Below are positions 1 to 7,610 of a stretch of 64,000 nt of DNA, piece after piece. Position 1 is the first letter of the stretch. The number at the start of each line of letters is the position of its first letter. The translations under genes and the position numbers were made by a program. The notes beneath the pieces were generated by a model. That model did not search any database. It was not told the DNA's origin and saw nothing but the letters and a program-made list of their open reading frames with translations. This stretch comes from JAVVHH01 sp964613945 (GTDB lineage Bacteria > Pseudomonadota > Alphaproteobacteria > Acetobacterales > Acetobacteraceae), in NCBI GenBank assembly GCA_964613945.1, contig CAZTJC010000013.1:1-64000 (forward strand), written 5' to 3'.

Positions 1-747
1 CAGCGTCACGACCCCGTCGCGGGCAAGCTCCAGCGCCCCCACGAACGTGCTCGCCACCGCGACCCGGCATCGACGCACCCGATCCGACGCGTCGGCCGGC
101 ACCGCCGGCAGGAACGTATCCAGCCCAACCGTTTCCTGCCTCATCCCGGCCAGCAGCAGCCGCATCCGCCCCAGCGCATCGGCGACGCTCCAGAACGGCA
201 CAGCGACCTCGAACGCCGCCGCCGCATCGTCCGGGACCGCCAGCACCACCAGGCAAGCCCGCAGCAGCCCGGTGATGTCGCCGAACCGCCCGCGTCCGGC
301 CTCGCGCGGGGTTTCCGGGTCGCCGCGCTCGAACACCTCGATCCCAAGCTGCACCCGACTTCCGAGCCAGCTTGCTCCCGCAGCCATCTCGGCCCGTCCG
401 ATCAGCCGCCGCCGCAAGGCCTCCGCCTCGTCCTGCGCCGCCACCGCATCGCCCCTGGTCGGCACCATCAACCGTGACCGCAGCAGCGTGAGTTCGGCCG
501 CCAGCACCAGCCAGTCGCCCCATCGCGCGATCGTCGTCGCGGATGCATGGCCGTCGAGCGCCTCAAGCAGCGCCGCCTCGAACGTCTCGATCAGCGCCAG
601 CACCGACAGGCGACGCAGATCGATCCGCCGTGCCCGCGCCTGCTCCACCAGCCAATCCAGCGGCCCCTGGAAATCCTCCGTCGACAACACCGGCGCCGCC
701 GCGGCGTCCCGGGGCGCCCCGTCCGGACGATCCCACTCAGCCGTCAT
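1..747 (-). CDS. ScpA/kleisin-like segregation protein (3' end outside window)
   Basis: The reverse strand is open without a stop from an ATG at 747 to the window edge, 249 codons. Near residues 20-25 is FQGPLDWL, the N-terminal signature of ScpA, the kleisin that bridges SMC-ScpAB condensin. The last visible residues (FVGALELARDGVV) match the start of the C-terminal winged helix of ScpA, so perhaps 30 residues are missing. The ATG overlaps the TGA of the upstream gene (ATGA, 744-747), implying translational coupling in a three-gene operon. No smc or scpB is visible; scpB could lie beyond the edge. The position beside a plasmid-type rep-par block suggests a role in replicon segregation, which is inference. 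Confidence 0.75.
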   Translation of the reverse strand, partial: MTAEWDRPDGAPRDAAAAPVLSTEDFQGPLDWLVEQARARRIDLRRLSVLALIETFEAALLEALDGHASATTIARWGDWLVLAAELTLLRSRLMVPTRGDAVAAQDEAEALRRRLIGRAEMAAGASWLGSRVQLGIEVFERGDPETPREAGRGRFGDITGLLRACLVVLAVPDDAAAAFEVAVPFWSVADALGRMRLLLAGMRQETVGLDTFLPAVPADASDRVRRCRVAVASTFVGALELARDGVVTL

Positions 748-1298
748 TCGGCGCCGTAATGTGGTTTGATGGTGAAGCGCAGCTCCGGCCAGTCCGTCCG
801 CATCGCCTCCACCGCCCGCCACGGCGTCCAGTCCGCCGACCAGAAAGCAAGCGATAAGCAGGTCGGAGTGGAGGCCGCTCGCCGGGTCACGTGACGCAGC
901 GCATCGGTCGTGCCCCAATTCGCCCACAGCCAGGCCAGGGCGTCCGGATGATCGGGCCCGAGAGACAGAAAGTCGTCCGGCACCGGCAGCACCGCGTGAA
1001 GATCCAGCGGGCAGGCCCGGCTATGCCCGACGCGGCCCACTGCCAACTGGTGCCGCCGCCCGACCGCAGCCCGCAACTGACCGGCGAGGATGCCGGCCCC
1101 GTGGAGGCTCAACGCACCGGCCACGGCCAGGCTATGGAACGCATCCTCCTCGATTTGATCCAGGTTCAGGCACCACGGAATCGCACCGGCGCCGCACGCT
1201 CGGCCCGCAAACGCCGTCAGGACGCTGTCGGAACCCTCGATGTCGAGGTGATGGTAAAGCCAGTCGGTATGGGCAAGCCGCAGCGGCGACCCGGTCAC
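744..1298 (-). CDS. Unknown protein in the ScpA-like operon, ending in an Api92-like motif
   Basis: This 184-residue ORF has no confident family match. I choose GTG at 1298 because it overlaps the TGA of the upstream recombinase-like gene (GTGA, 1295-1298), and its own stop overlaps the next ATG. The upstream in-frame ATG at 1679 would bury most of the recombinase gene. The C-terminal third, with WANWGTTDAL followed by FWSADWTPWRAVEAM and WPELRF, resembles the ferredoxin-like C-terminal domain seen in Api92/DUF1281-type phage and plasmid proteins, but the match is from memory and loose. The tight overlaps on both sides suggest it works with its neighbours in replicon maintenance. Confidence 0.6.
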   Translation of the reverse strand: MTGSPLRLAHTDWLYHHLDIEGSDSVLTAFAGRACGAGAIPWCLNLDQIEEDAFHSLAVAGALSLHGAGILAGQLRAAVGRRHQLAVGRVGHSRACPLDLHAVLPVPDDFLSLGPDHPDALAWLWANWGTTDALRHVTRRAASTPTCLSLAFWSADWTPWRAVEAMRTDWPELRFTIKPHYGAE

Positions 1299-2020
1299 CT
1301 CGTCTTGCCCCGATGAGCCGTGGCGCGTTGCCGCCGCGCGACGATACGGCGCAGCCCGTCGGGCCCGAGCCGGGCATGCTCCACGTTGCCCCAGCGATCG
1401 ACCTTGCGGAACACCGGCCCGAACCGCGTTTCCGACGCCTGCAGCCACTCCTCCAGCGCCCGCACCGGACACGCCGCCGTACCCCGCGGGATCGTCACCA
1501 CCATTGCGGTCTCTCGCACCAACCGCAGTTCGGCTCCGTTCTCCGTCAGCCGGACCTGCTCGCGCTCCAGCCCCAGCAGGTCCTCGATCGTCGCCTGCCC
1601 ATCGGCGGCGAGCAGCAGCAATGCCCGGTCGCGTAACCCGGCCAGATCCCGCGGGCACTGCACCGCCAACCGGACCCACAGTGCGGATGACCGCGCTTCG
1701 GACCGGCCAGGCTCGGCCCGCCGCGTCGGCTCGACCGCGCTACGGATCGCAGCACGCGTCTGCGGGTCGAGGGCGGGAAGCGGCAATCCATGCTGTCGGT
1801 GCATCGCCCGGATCGCCGCCCGCTTGCGCCCGACCGTGCCGCGGCCGACCCCCGGTGCGACATCGACCAGGTAAGCGGCCAGCGTCTCACCATCGGCCGG
1901 CAGACTCGACCGCCGAGCAGCCCGGCACCATGCGACGAAGATGACCCACTCGGCCGCGTAAACCCGCACGGTCTCCGGCCGCTGAACGGCCCGTGGATGA
2001 CCGACCCCATCGAGCGCCAT
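1295..2020 (-). CDS. Tyrosine-recombinase-fold protein lacking catalytic residues
   Basis: This 241-residue protein has an N-terminal SAM-like core-binding domain (about residues 10-100) and the start of a tyrosine recombinase catalytic domain (RDLAGLRDRALLLLAADG near 125-143). Where active enzymes carry the first catalytic arginine before a Glu-Leu, this one reads GQATIEDLL. The chain ends at about residue 241 before any His-x-x-Arg box or tyrosine. It is therefore probably a DNA-binding, non-catalytic member or a truncated enzyme. The GTGA overlap with the next gene argues for a maintained architecture rather than decay. It is transcribed divergently from the intact recombinase at 2195. Confidence 0.7.
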   Translation of the reverse strand: MALDGVGHPRAVQRPETVRVYAAEWVIFVAWCRAARRSSLPADGETLAAYLVDVAPGVGRGTVGRKRAAIRAMHRQHGLPLPALDPQTRAAIRSAVEPTRRAEPGRSEARSSALWVRLAVQCPRDLAGLRDRALLLLAADGQATIEDLLGLEREQVRLTENGAELRLVRETAMVVTIPRGTAACPVRALEEWLQASETRFGPVFRKVDRWGNVEHARLGPDGLRRIVARRQRATAHRGKTR

Positions 2021-2194
2021 GTTGTCAGTCCAAATCAGCTTGGGTCACGGCCAGACTATTCGCACAAAACCCGACTGCGGCAAATGATATAAGGCGTGGT
2101 AAAGCCCTCGACGCGACTCAGGATTACCTCCGATAATAGCACTTACCGGATTTAATCTTGACGTAGCCGACCCGAGATAGGCATCCTGGTCACC
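2021..2194. promoter_or_regulatory. Divergent intergenic region between the two recombinase-type genes
   Basis: The 174-bp region between two divergent start codons is clearly more AT-rich than its flanks, especially 2085-2165. It should hold the promoters of both the ScpA-like operon and the recombinase gene. I see no convincing -35/-10 pair, iteron or long palindrome in it. Confidence 0.5.
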
Positions 2195-3199
2195 ATGGAC
2201 CCGAACGAACCCGGCGACGCACGTCTCAACCCATCCGATAGCCCGGCGCTGATCCCGACCGGCCTGCTACCGACCCCGAACGAGATCGCAGCCGCCCGCG
2301 CCTATGTCGACGCCAGCCGAGCCGCATCGACCCTCCGCGGCTACATGACCGACTGGCGGCAATTCGCCCGCTGGTGCCGCGATCGCGGCGGCGATGCCCT
2401 GCCCGCCTCTCCCGCGCTGGTCGCCGTCTACTTGGCATCCCTGGCCGACCGTGGCCTTGCCCCGCCTTCGGTCGCGCGGGCACTGGCCGCCATCGGGCAT
2501 GCGCACAAACGCGCCGGACACCCACCCCCGCATCGCGCCGCCGACGGCATGATCATCGCCGACGCCCTCGCCGGCATCCGCCGCGCCCGGACCACCTCGC
2601 CCGGCCGCAAGGACGCTGCCGATGCCGACATCGTCATGCAGTTGCTCTGGTCCATCTCCGGCAACGACCTTCCAGCGTTGCGGGATCGCGCCCTGCTGGC
2701 CTTCGGCATGGCGCTCGCCGCGCGCCGGTCCGAACTCGTCGCCCTCGACGTCGCCGACCTCGCCTGGGAACCGAAAGGCGTGCGGGTGACCATCCGGCGG
2801 TCCAAGACCGACCAGGAAGGCCAAGGCGTCGCCGTGGCGGTGCCAGAAGGCCGTCGCCTCACGCCGCTCGTGCATCTGCGCGCCTGGCTCGACACCGCCG
2901 GGATCACCGAAGGGCCAATCTTCCGGCCGTTCTGGAAGGGCGGACGCCTTCGCCCGGCCCGGCTCTCCGATCACGCGGTCGCCCGCATCGTGCAGGCGCG
3001 CGCCGCCGCCGCCGGGTTGGACCCGGCCCGCTTCGCCGGTCACAGCCTCCGGGCGGGCTTCGTGACGGAAGCGGCCCGCAGCGGCGCCGACATCTGGAAG
3101 ATCCAGCAGGTGAGCCGTCACAAATCCATGCAGGTCCTGTCCGGCTACGTCCGCGATGCCCGCCTGTTCGACGACCACGCGGGCACTCCCTTCCTCTGA
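2195..3199 (+). CDS. Tyrosine-type site-specific recombinase/integrase
   Basis: This 334-residue protein has a complete tyrosine recombinase active site: Arg177 in ARRSEL, Lys204 in RRSKTD, His283 and Arg286 in GHSLRAG, His309 in SRHKSM and the nucleophile Tyr318 in SGYVRDA. An N-terminal core-binding domain spans about residues 30-125. It could resolve replicon dimers (XerC/D or plasmid resolvase role) or mediate integration; its place directly before the origin favours dimer resolution. Its stop codon (3197-3199) touches the first iteron, so the gene abuts the origin with no spacer. Confidence 0.9.
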   Translation: MDPNEPGDARLNPSDSPALIPTGLLPTPNEIAAARAYVDASRAASTLRGYMTDWRQFARWCRDRGGDALPASPALVAVYLASLADRGLAPPSVARALAAIGHAHKRAGHPPPHRAADGMIIADALAGIRRARTTSPGRKDAADADIVMQLLWSISGNDLPALRDRALLAFGMALAARRSELVALDVADLAWEPKGVRVTIRRSKTDQEGQGVAVAVPEGRRLTPLVHLRAWLDTAGITEGPIFRPFWKGGRLRPARLSDHAVARIVQARAAAAGLDPARFAGHSLRAGFVTEAARSGADIWKIQQVSRHKSMQVLSGYVRDARLFDDHAGTPFL

Positions 3200-3216
3200 C
3201 CGATGCAAAAGGTACG
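3199..3216 (+). repeat. Iteron A
   Basis: ACCGATGCAAAAGGTACG. It starts at the last base of the recombinase stop codon. An identical copy in inverse orientation occurs after parB at 6980-6997. Confidence 0.85.
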
Positions 3217-3234
3217 ACCGATGCAGGTGGTTCG
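3217..3234 (+). repeat. Iteron B
   Basis: ACCGATGCAGGTGGTTCG, directly abutting iteron A. It departs from the consensus in its right half (GGTTCG for GGTACG). Confidence 0.8.
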
Positions 3235-3238
3235 CCGA

Positions 3239-3256
3239 TACGATGCGTACGGTACC
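3239..3256 (+). repeat. Iteron C
   Basis: TACGATGCGTACGGTACC, the first of three copies with a 22-bp period. Confidence 0.8.
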
Positions 3257-3260
3257 ATCG

Positions 3261-3278
3261 ACCGATGCATGCGGTACG
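3261..3278 (+). repeat. Iteron D
   Basis: ACCGATGCATGCGGTACG, the second copy in the 22-bp series. Confidence 0.85.
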
Positions 3279-3282
3279 GATG

Positions 3283-3300
3283 ACCGATGCGTACGGTACT
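3283..3300 (+). repeat. Iteron E
   Basis: ACCGATGCGTACGGTACT, the third copy in the 22-bp series. Confidence 0.85.
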
Positions 3301-3334
3301 ATAACCTGAGTACCTCCGAAGACTCCCTGGAGGA

Positions 3335-3352
3335 TGTACCAATAGCATCGGT
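3335..3352 (-). repeat. Iteron F (inverted)
   Basis: Read on the minus strand it is ACCGATGCTATTGGTACA. It faces the direct array and sits between that array and the repA promoter. Confidence 0.8.
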
Positions 3353-3409
3353 CGATTTTCGCTTTCGAGGCAAAAATCTGCTGATTTGTGCAAATCCTGT
3401 AGCCTGGCG

Positions 3410-3423
3410 ATCGATGCTATACT
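3410..3423 (+). promoter_or_regulatory. repA promoter with overlapping half-iteron operator
   Basis: An extended -10 element, TG-c-TATACT, lies at 3415-3423, 31 bp before the repA ATG. It overlaps ATCGATGCTAT (3410-3420), which matches 10 of 11 bases of the left half of iteron F. A half-iteron over the initiator promoter is the usual design for RepA autorepression. No good -35 box is visible, as expected for an extended -10 promoter. Transcription start and binding are inferred. Confidence 0.55.
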
Positions 3424-3453
3424 AAATCCATTCGGCACTGCCGGAGGTTGTTC

Positions 3454-4716
3454 ATGTCTCGCCCGCCATTGGGCCAACGCGTCCATCTTACCCTCGTCGC
3501 CGAGGGTAGTGATGCCGCTGCTGCTCTGGCCCGCGATGCCGGGCAACCCGACCTCTTCGCCCGCGTGACCGCCGTCGCCGGCGAGGACCCGGCACCCAGC
3601 TTCCTACACTCCGCCCTTTGCGCGATGTCACTCCCCGTCCGTCGCCCCGCCGACGATGCTCAGCCGATCATCCGACAGGACGGCCAATACACCTTGGTCA
3701 TCACGCCCAAGGCGATGATCCGACCCGAAGACGGCCAGGCCAAGCTGCACGTCCTGGGCGTTCCCTATGGATCCCTGCCGCGCCTGATCCTGATCCACAT
3801 CATGACCGAGGCCGTCCGCACCAAGTCCCGCCATATCGTCCTCGGTGCCACCTTCACCGACTGGATGCGCCGCATGGGCTACAAGACCATGAGCTACGGC
3901 CCCCGCGGCTCCGCGACGCTGGTCCGTCAGCAGCTCGACCGTTTGCTCGCCTGCGAGTGGATGATCCGCTGGGATGGCGAGGATGCCAATGGCGACAAGG
4001 AATTCGGCATCAAGGAAATCAAGCTCACCACCGAATACACCGGCGTCGACAGCAAATCCGGCGCCTTCATGCGCGAGATCGTGCTGACGGAGGGCTTCTT
4101 CGAGCATCTGCGCCAGCATGCCGTGCCGCTCAACGAGCACGCCATCCGCCAGCTTCGCGATAGTCCCACCGCGCTCGACCTCTACACCTGGTTGGCCTAT
4201 CGCCTGCCGCGCATCGGCCGCCGCCCGGCCACGCTGAGCTGGCAACAGCTCGCCGTGCACTTCGGCAATGACGGCCACAACATCCGCAAATTCCGCCAGA
4301 CCGTGCGCGATGCCTGGGAGCGCCAGGTCTCCGCCGTCTATCCGGAGGCGCGGGCGGACTTCGATTCCACCATCATCCGCCTGCATCCGTCGCCGCCCCC
4401 GCTGCAACAGACCCGTGTGCATCTGACCGTTGCACCGCCGACCGATGCACTTGGTACACAGCCGCCTTTCCTATCCCAAGACGTCATCGACGACATTCCG
4501 ACCCGCTTCATGACAGCATTATCGGGGAAATTAGGCAAAGCCGAAGCCCGGTCCTGGCTCGCGGGCGCCGTGCTTCGCCAAGCCGAGGAGGACTGGGAAC
4601 TGGTCGTGTCTAGCGCCTTTAAGGCGGATTGGATCCGTGCCCATTTCAGCGGAGCCCTCGACCATGCCCGCTTAGCCGCCGGTCTGGCAACCGTGCCCGC
4701 CTTGGTGTCGGCATGA
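3454..4716 (+). CDS. repA: Plasmid replication initiator RepA
   Basis: The 420-residue protein fits the plasmid-encoded RepA family common on alphaproteobacterial plasmids, which bind iterons and open the origin. ATG at 3454 follows a strong GGAGG (3443-3447) at a 6-nt spacing. An in-frame TTG at 3448 is less likely. Basic helices around residues 110-145 and 265-300 (for example NIRKFRQTVRDAWERQV) would suit winged-helix DNA binding, though exact domain limits are inferred. An iteron copy lies within the gene at 4441-4458. Its TGA overlaps the ATG of parA, so initiator and partition genes form one operon likely autorepressed through the half-iteron upstream. Confidence 0.9.
   Translation: MSRPPLGQRVHLTLVAEGSDAAAALARDAGQPDLFARVTAVAGEDPAPSFLHSALCAMSLPVRRPADDAQPIIRQDGQYTLVITPKAMIRPEDGQAKLHVLGVPYGSLPRLILIHIMTEAVRTKSRHIVLGATFTDWMRRMGYKTMSYGPRGSATLVRQQLDRLLACEWMIRWDGEDANGDKEFGIKEIKLTTEYTGVDSKSGAFMREIVLTEGFFEHLRQHAVPLNEHAIRQLRDSPTALDLYTWLAYRLPRIGRRPATLSWQQLAVHFGNDGHNIRKFRQTVRDAWERQVSAVYPEARADFDSTIIRLHPSPPPLQQTRVHLTVAPPTDALGTQPPFLSQDVIDDIPTRFMTALSGKLGKAEARSWLAGAVLRQAEEDWELVVSSAFKADWIRAHFSGALDHARLAAGLATVPALVSA
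4441..4458 (+). repeat. Iteron copy inside repA
   Basis: ACCGATGCACTTGGTACA lies in the 3' part of repA, in the same orientation as the origin iterons. It may be a secondary RepA binding site, for example for copy-number control by handcuffing. Function is inferred. Confidence 0.7.
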
Positions 4717-5924
4717 GCAGGTTGCCGCCGCTCGGACCGATTGGTCCGTCCAGCACCACCATCGAAGCCATCGGCGACCTTTACGGTCGTTCGCTCGACG
4801 TGCTCGCCTCTATCCGCGGCCGAGTCGATGGCGAGATCGCAAAACGTCGCTCACCGCGGTTCTCCATCACACGCGCCGCCGAACTCTGTGGCCGCACCTC
4901 GGCGGCGATCCGGGAAGCGGAGAAGGATGGCCGGCTGCCGGGCGTGGATCGCACCGCGAGTGGCCGCCGGGTCGGCTACACTTTGGCCGAGATCAACCAG
5001 ATGCGCCGGGTATTCGGCACACTGCCCTGGCGTGGCCCCGACGATCGCGTTGCCGTGGTCGCGGTGCAGAATTTCAAAGGCGGCGTCGGTAAATCGACCG
5101 TCTCGACCCATCTGGCGCAGTATCTCGCCATCAAGGGCTATCGCGTCTGCCTGATGGATTGCGACAGCCAGGGCTCCTCGACGTCGCTGTTCGGCTACGT
5201 GCCCGACCTGGACATCGCCGAGGAGGAGACGCTCTACCCGTTCATTCGCAACGCCGAGATGGCCAGCCTGGCTTACGCGGTGCGCGAGACGCATTGGGAC
5301 GGCCTCTACCTGATCCCGGCTAATCTGAAGCTCTATTCCGCCGAGTACGAGCTCGCCGCCCGCGTCGCCCGCTCGGAGCCGATGCTGCTGAACCGCATCG
5401 CCGAAGGCATCGAGAGCATCGCCGACCATTTCGACGTCTTCATCATCGATCCGCCGCCAGCGTTGGGCACCATCTCGCTGTCGGTGATGCGGGCCGCCAA
5501 CGCGCTGCTGGTGCCGATCCCGCCGACCGTGGTCGATTTTAGCTCGACCGCCACCTTCTTCGCCATGCTGCACGAGACCATGGGCGTGATGGAGGAGCGT
5601 GGACTGCAGCTCGACCTCAAATGGATGCGCTTGGTTGCCACCCGGGCCGACGAACAGAAATCCATGCAGCGGGAGTTGCTGGGGCTGATCCGCAATTTGT
5701 TCGGCGAAACCATGCTGCGAACCGTGCTCAAAGACAGTGCTGAGATCGACAACGCCTCCGCCCGGCTCATGACGGTCTACGAGCTGGAGTCGCCGGTGAC
5801 GTCACGCGAGACCTATAATCGCTGCATGACCTACCTTAACGGCGTCAATGCCGAGGTCGAGACCCTGATCCGCCTCACCTGGCCCAGCCACGCCGACCGC
5901 CTGCGGACCAAGGGCGTGCTGTGA
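4713..5924 (+). CDS. parA: Partition ATPase ParA
   Basis: This 403-residue protein is a deviant-Walker ParA/Soj ATPase. The Walker A motif is KGGVGKST at residues 122-129, DCDSQGS follows at about 150, and VFIIDPPPALG gives the Walker B-like strand. The 110-residue N-terminal extension has a helix-turn-helix-like region (FSITRAAELCGRTSAAIREAE), as in type Ia plasmid ParAs that also repress their own operon. ATG at 4713 overlaps the repA TGA (ATGA); the longer in-frame upstream start would lie inside repA. With parB it would move the replicon along the nucleoid. Confidence 0.93.
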   Translation: MSRLPPLGPIGPSSTTIEAIGDLYGRSLDVLASIRGRVDGEIAKRRSPRFSITRAAELCGRTSAAIREAEKDGRLPGVDRTASGRRVGYTLAEINQMRRVFGTLPWRGPDDRVAVVAVQNFKGGVGKSTVSTHLAQYLAIKGYRVCLMDCDSQGSSTSLFGYVPDLDIAEEETLYPFIRNAEMASLAYAVRETHWDGLYLIPANLKLYSAEYELAARVARSEPMLLNRIAEGIESIADHFDVFIIDPPPALGTISLSVMRAANALLVPIPPTVVDFSSTATFFAMLHETMGVMEERGLQLDLKWMRLVATRADEQKSMQRELLGLIRNLFGETMLRTVLKDSAEIDNASARLMTVYELESPVTSRETYNRCMTYLNGVNAEVETLIRLTWPSHADRLRTKGVL

Positions 5925-5940
5925 GTTGCAGACCTGCAAC
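5925..5940 (+). promoter_or_regulatory. Candidate parS centromere palindrome
   Basis: GTTGCAGACCTGCAAC, a 16-bp palindrome with perfect 7-bp arms around AC, begins right after the parA stop and lies before parB. Its length and GTT...AAC ends match the repABC-type parS pattern GTT-N4-GC-N4-AAC except for the central dinucleotide. I saw no second copy in the window. Assignment as the ParB site is inference from position and symmetry. Confidence 0.6.
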
Positions 5941-5971
5941 TGGCCCTCAACATGTTGAAAAGGCTGACTGA

Positions 5972-6970
5972 ATGAGCGGAAAAGGCAATCGCGGCTTTGC
6001 CGATCTCATTGTCGGCGAAGGGGGCCGGGCGGTCGGCGCTCACCTGCCGCCGCGCACTGGCGTGCTGTCGAGCCGTGGAAACCGGCTGGCCGAACTGGCC
6101 AGCGGTAGCGCCGTCACCCGCGTCCATGAATTGGTCGACCCGACGCGTTGCCGCATCTGGGAAGCGCATAACCGCGACTACCAGGCGCTCGACGAAACCG
6201 CCTGCAGCGATCTGATCGAGAGCATGAAGTCGCAGGGCCGCCAGGAAGTGCCGGCCATCGTGCGCCGGGTCACGGGATCGCCGGGCATCGACTACGAAGT
6301 GATCTGCGGCGCGCGACGGCACTGGACCGTCACCTGGCTGCGCGCGCACGACCATCCGAAGTTCCGCTTCCTGGTCGAACCGCGCGAAATGTCGGACGAG
6401 GAAGCGTTCCGCGTTTCCGACCTAGAGAACCGCAGCCGCAAGGACCTCACCGACCACGAGCGTGCCGCCGATTATGCCCGCGCCATCGACCGTTATTACG
6501 ACGGCAGTCAGCAGCGCATGGCCGAGCGCCTGAACGTCAGCAAGAGCTGGTTGAGCCGTTACCTCGAGTTGGCCAAGCTGCCGCCGGTGATCGTCGGCGC
6601 CTTCGGCTCGCCGGCCGCCCTCGGTATCAGCCATGCCGCCAAGCTGGCGCCGTTGCTCCGCATCCCCGTCAGTCGCAAACGCATGGAGGAAACCGCCGAA
6701 GCGCTGGGCGCTGAACAGGCCATCCGCCGCGCGGCCGGTCGCGTGCCGATGCCGGCCGCCGAAGTGGTGACGATGCTGGTCGAAGCCAAGCGAAAGCCCA
6801 AACCCAAGCTCCGCCATGCCGCCGTCACTGCAGCGGAGGACCCGAAGCGCGTCATCGCCTCCGGCACACGCACCGAAGCCGGCGCGCTCACCATCACCAT
6901 TCCCGCCAGTCAGCGCGACCCGGCTGCCATCCTAGCCTCCATCCGCGACCTGCTCAATCAATTGGGCTAA
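5972..6970 (+). CDS. parB: Partition protein ParB
   Basis: This 332-residue protein has the ParB/Spo0J nuclease-like N-terminal domain. The CTP-binding box appears as ICGARRHWTVTWLR at about residues 110-123, and FRVSDLENRSRKDLTDHERA follows. A helix-turn-helix around QQRMAERLNVSKSWLSRYLEL would read parS. A candidate parS lies 32 bp upstream. The gene follows parA by 47 bp in the repA-parA-parB order. The C-terminal 60 residues are basic and would form the dimerisation region. Confidence 0.92.
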   Translation: MSGKGNRGFADLIVGEGGRAVGAHLPPRTGVLSSRGNRLAELASGSAVTRVHELVDPTRCRIWEAHNRDYQALDETACSDLIESMKSQGRQEVPAIVRRVTGSPGIDYEVICGARRHWTVTWLRAHDHPKFRFLVEPREMSDEEAFRVSDLENRSRKDLTDHERAADYARAIDRYYDGSQQRMAERLNVSKSWLSRYLELAKLPPVIVGAFGSPAALGISHAAKLAPLLRIPVSRKRMEETAEALGAEQAIRRAAGRVPMPAAEVVTMLVEAKRKPKPKLRHAAVTAAEDPKRVIASGTRTEAGALTITIPASQRDPAAILASIRDLLNQLG

Positions 6971-6979
6971 CCCGGTCAG

Positions 6980-6997
6980 CGTACCTTTTGCATCGGT
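6980..6997 (-). repeat. Inverted iteron copy after parB
   Basis: On the minus strand this is ACCGATGCAAAAGGTACG, identical to iteron A. It begins 10 bp after the parB stop. Together with iteron A it brackets the origin-repA-parA-parB block in inverted orientation. Confidence 0.8.
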
Positions 6998-7019
6998 GCC
7001 GATTGAGGTTGTGGCACCG
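6994..7019. terminator. Possible terminator hairpin between parB and the Uma2 gene
   Basis: CGGTGCC (6994-7000) and GGCACCG (7013-7019) form a 7-bp stem with a 12-nt loop between two convergent genes. There is no U-tract, so it is a weak candidate. It partly overlaps the inverted iteron. Confidence 0.35.
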
Positions 7020-7025
7020 GCCGGG

Positions 7026-7610
7026 CTAGACGCCCTCGCCCGGTCGCTCCGGGAGTAAGGCAAACTCGTAGATCTCCGCCAACGGCACGGAGATCCCGAC
7101 GCTGCGCAGGTCCAGGCTTGCCTCGGCTCCGCCGGCGACGGTGAAGGACCAGCTTTCATCGGCATTGCGACGATAGATATGGGCGGCCATCTCGTCCTGA
7201 TACAGCTCGACGATCTCCTCCACGCCCTCGACGATCTGTAGGTCGCCTCGCTTGCGGTCGCGCGCGCGCCATGCCCTGATCTCAGACGGCGAGACCACCT
7301 CGAATACGACGCGCAGGTGCTCGCCGCAGCGGATGCCGGCATCCGGGATACGCGCGGTGTTGCGTTGCCGCGTGCGTGGAACCGCACCGCTGCCTGATTC
7401 CGGACGGCATCCCTCATGTCCCCGCAAGCGGACCACCAGCGCGCCGATTAACCCCGAGAGGATCGCCGCGTGCTCCGGGCTCGGCGCGGCGGCCGCAACC
7501 ACTTCGCCGTCGACCAATTCGTAGCGCCAGGCGTCTCCGAACTCGTGCTGATCGGTGACGAGGAACTCGTCGGCCGTCCATTCACGATCTGCACGCTGCG
7601 CGATATCCAT
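7026..7610 (-). CDS. Uma2-family (DUF820) endonuclease-like protein
   Basis: The 194-residue protein belongs to the Uma2/DUF820 family, which has a PD-(D/E)XK nuclease fold. Visible family marks are YELVDGEVV (about residue 29), the acidic IPDAGIR pair and EVVSPSE, which carries the usual Glu and Ser. ATG at 7610 follows GGAAGGGG at 7-nt spacing on the minus strand. Uma2 proteins are often scattered and have no settled cellular role. It is convergent with parB and divergent from the allophanate hydrolase gene, so it sits at the boundary between the replication block and the catabolic genes. Confidence 0.85.
   Translation of the reverse strand: MDIAQRADREWTADEFLVTDQHEFGDAWRYELVDGEVVAAAAPSPEHAAILSGLIGALVVRLRGHEGCRPESGSGAVPRTRQRNTARIPDAGIRCGEHLRVVFEVVSPSEIRAWRARDRKRGDLQIVEGVEEIVELYQDEMAAHIYRRNADESWSFTVAGGAEASLDLRSVGISVPLAEIYEFALLPERPGEGV

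Larger units (their letters stand above)
3199..3352 (+). other. Iteron origin of replication (oriV) candidate
   Basis: Five direct copies of an 18-bp repeat, ACCGATGCANNNGGTACG-like, start at 3199, 3217, 3239, 3261 and 3283. The last three are spaced exactly 22 bp, about two helical turns. A sixth copy lies in the opposite orientation at 3335-3352. The stretch from 3300 to 3450 is AT-rich compared with the window and leads directly into repA. This is the standard layout of an iteron-regulated plasmid origin. I found no DnaA box with the canonical TTATCCACA sequence. Confidence 0.85.

Noticed and set aside
47..769. Long forward open frame of 240 residues
   Set aside because: It is rich in Ser, Arg and Ala, and mirrors the ScpA-like gene on the other strand; the reverse frame has clear family motifs.
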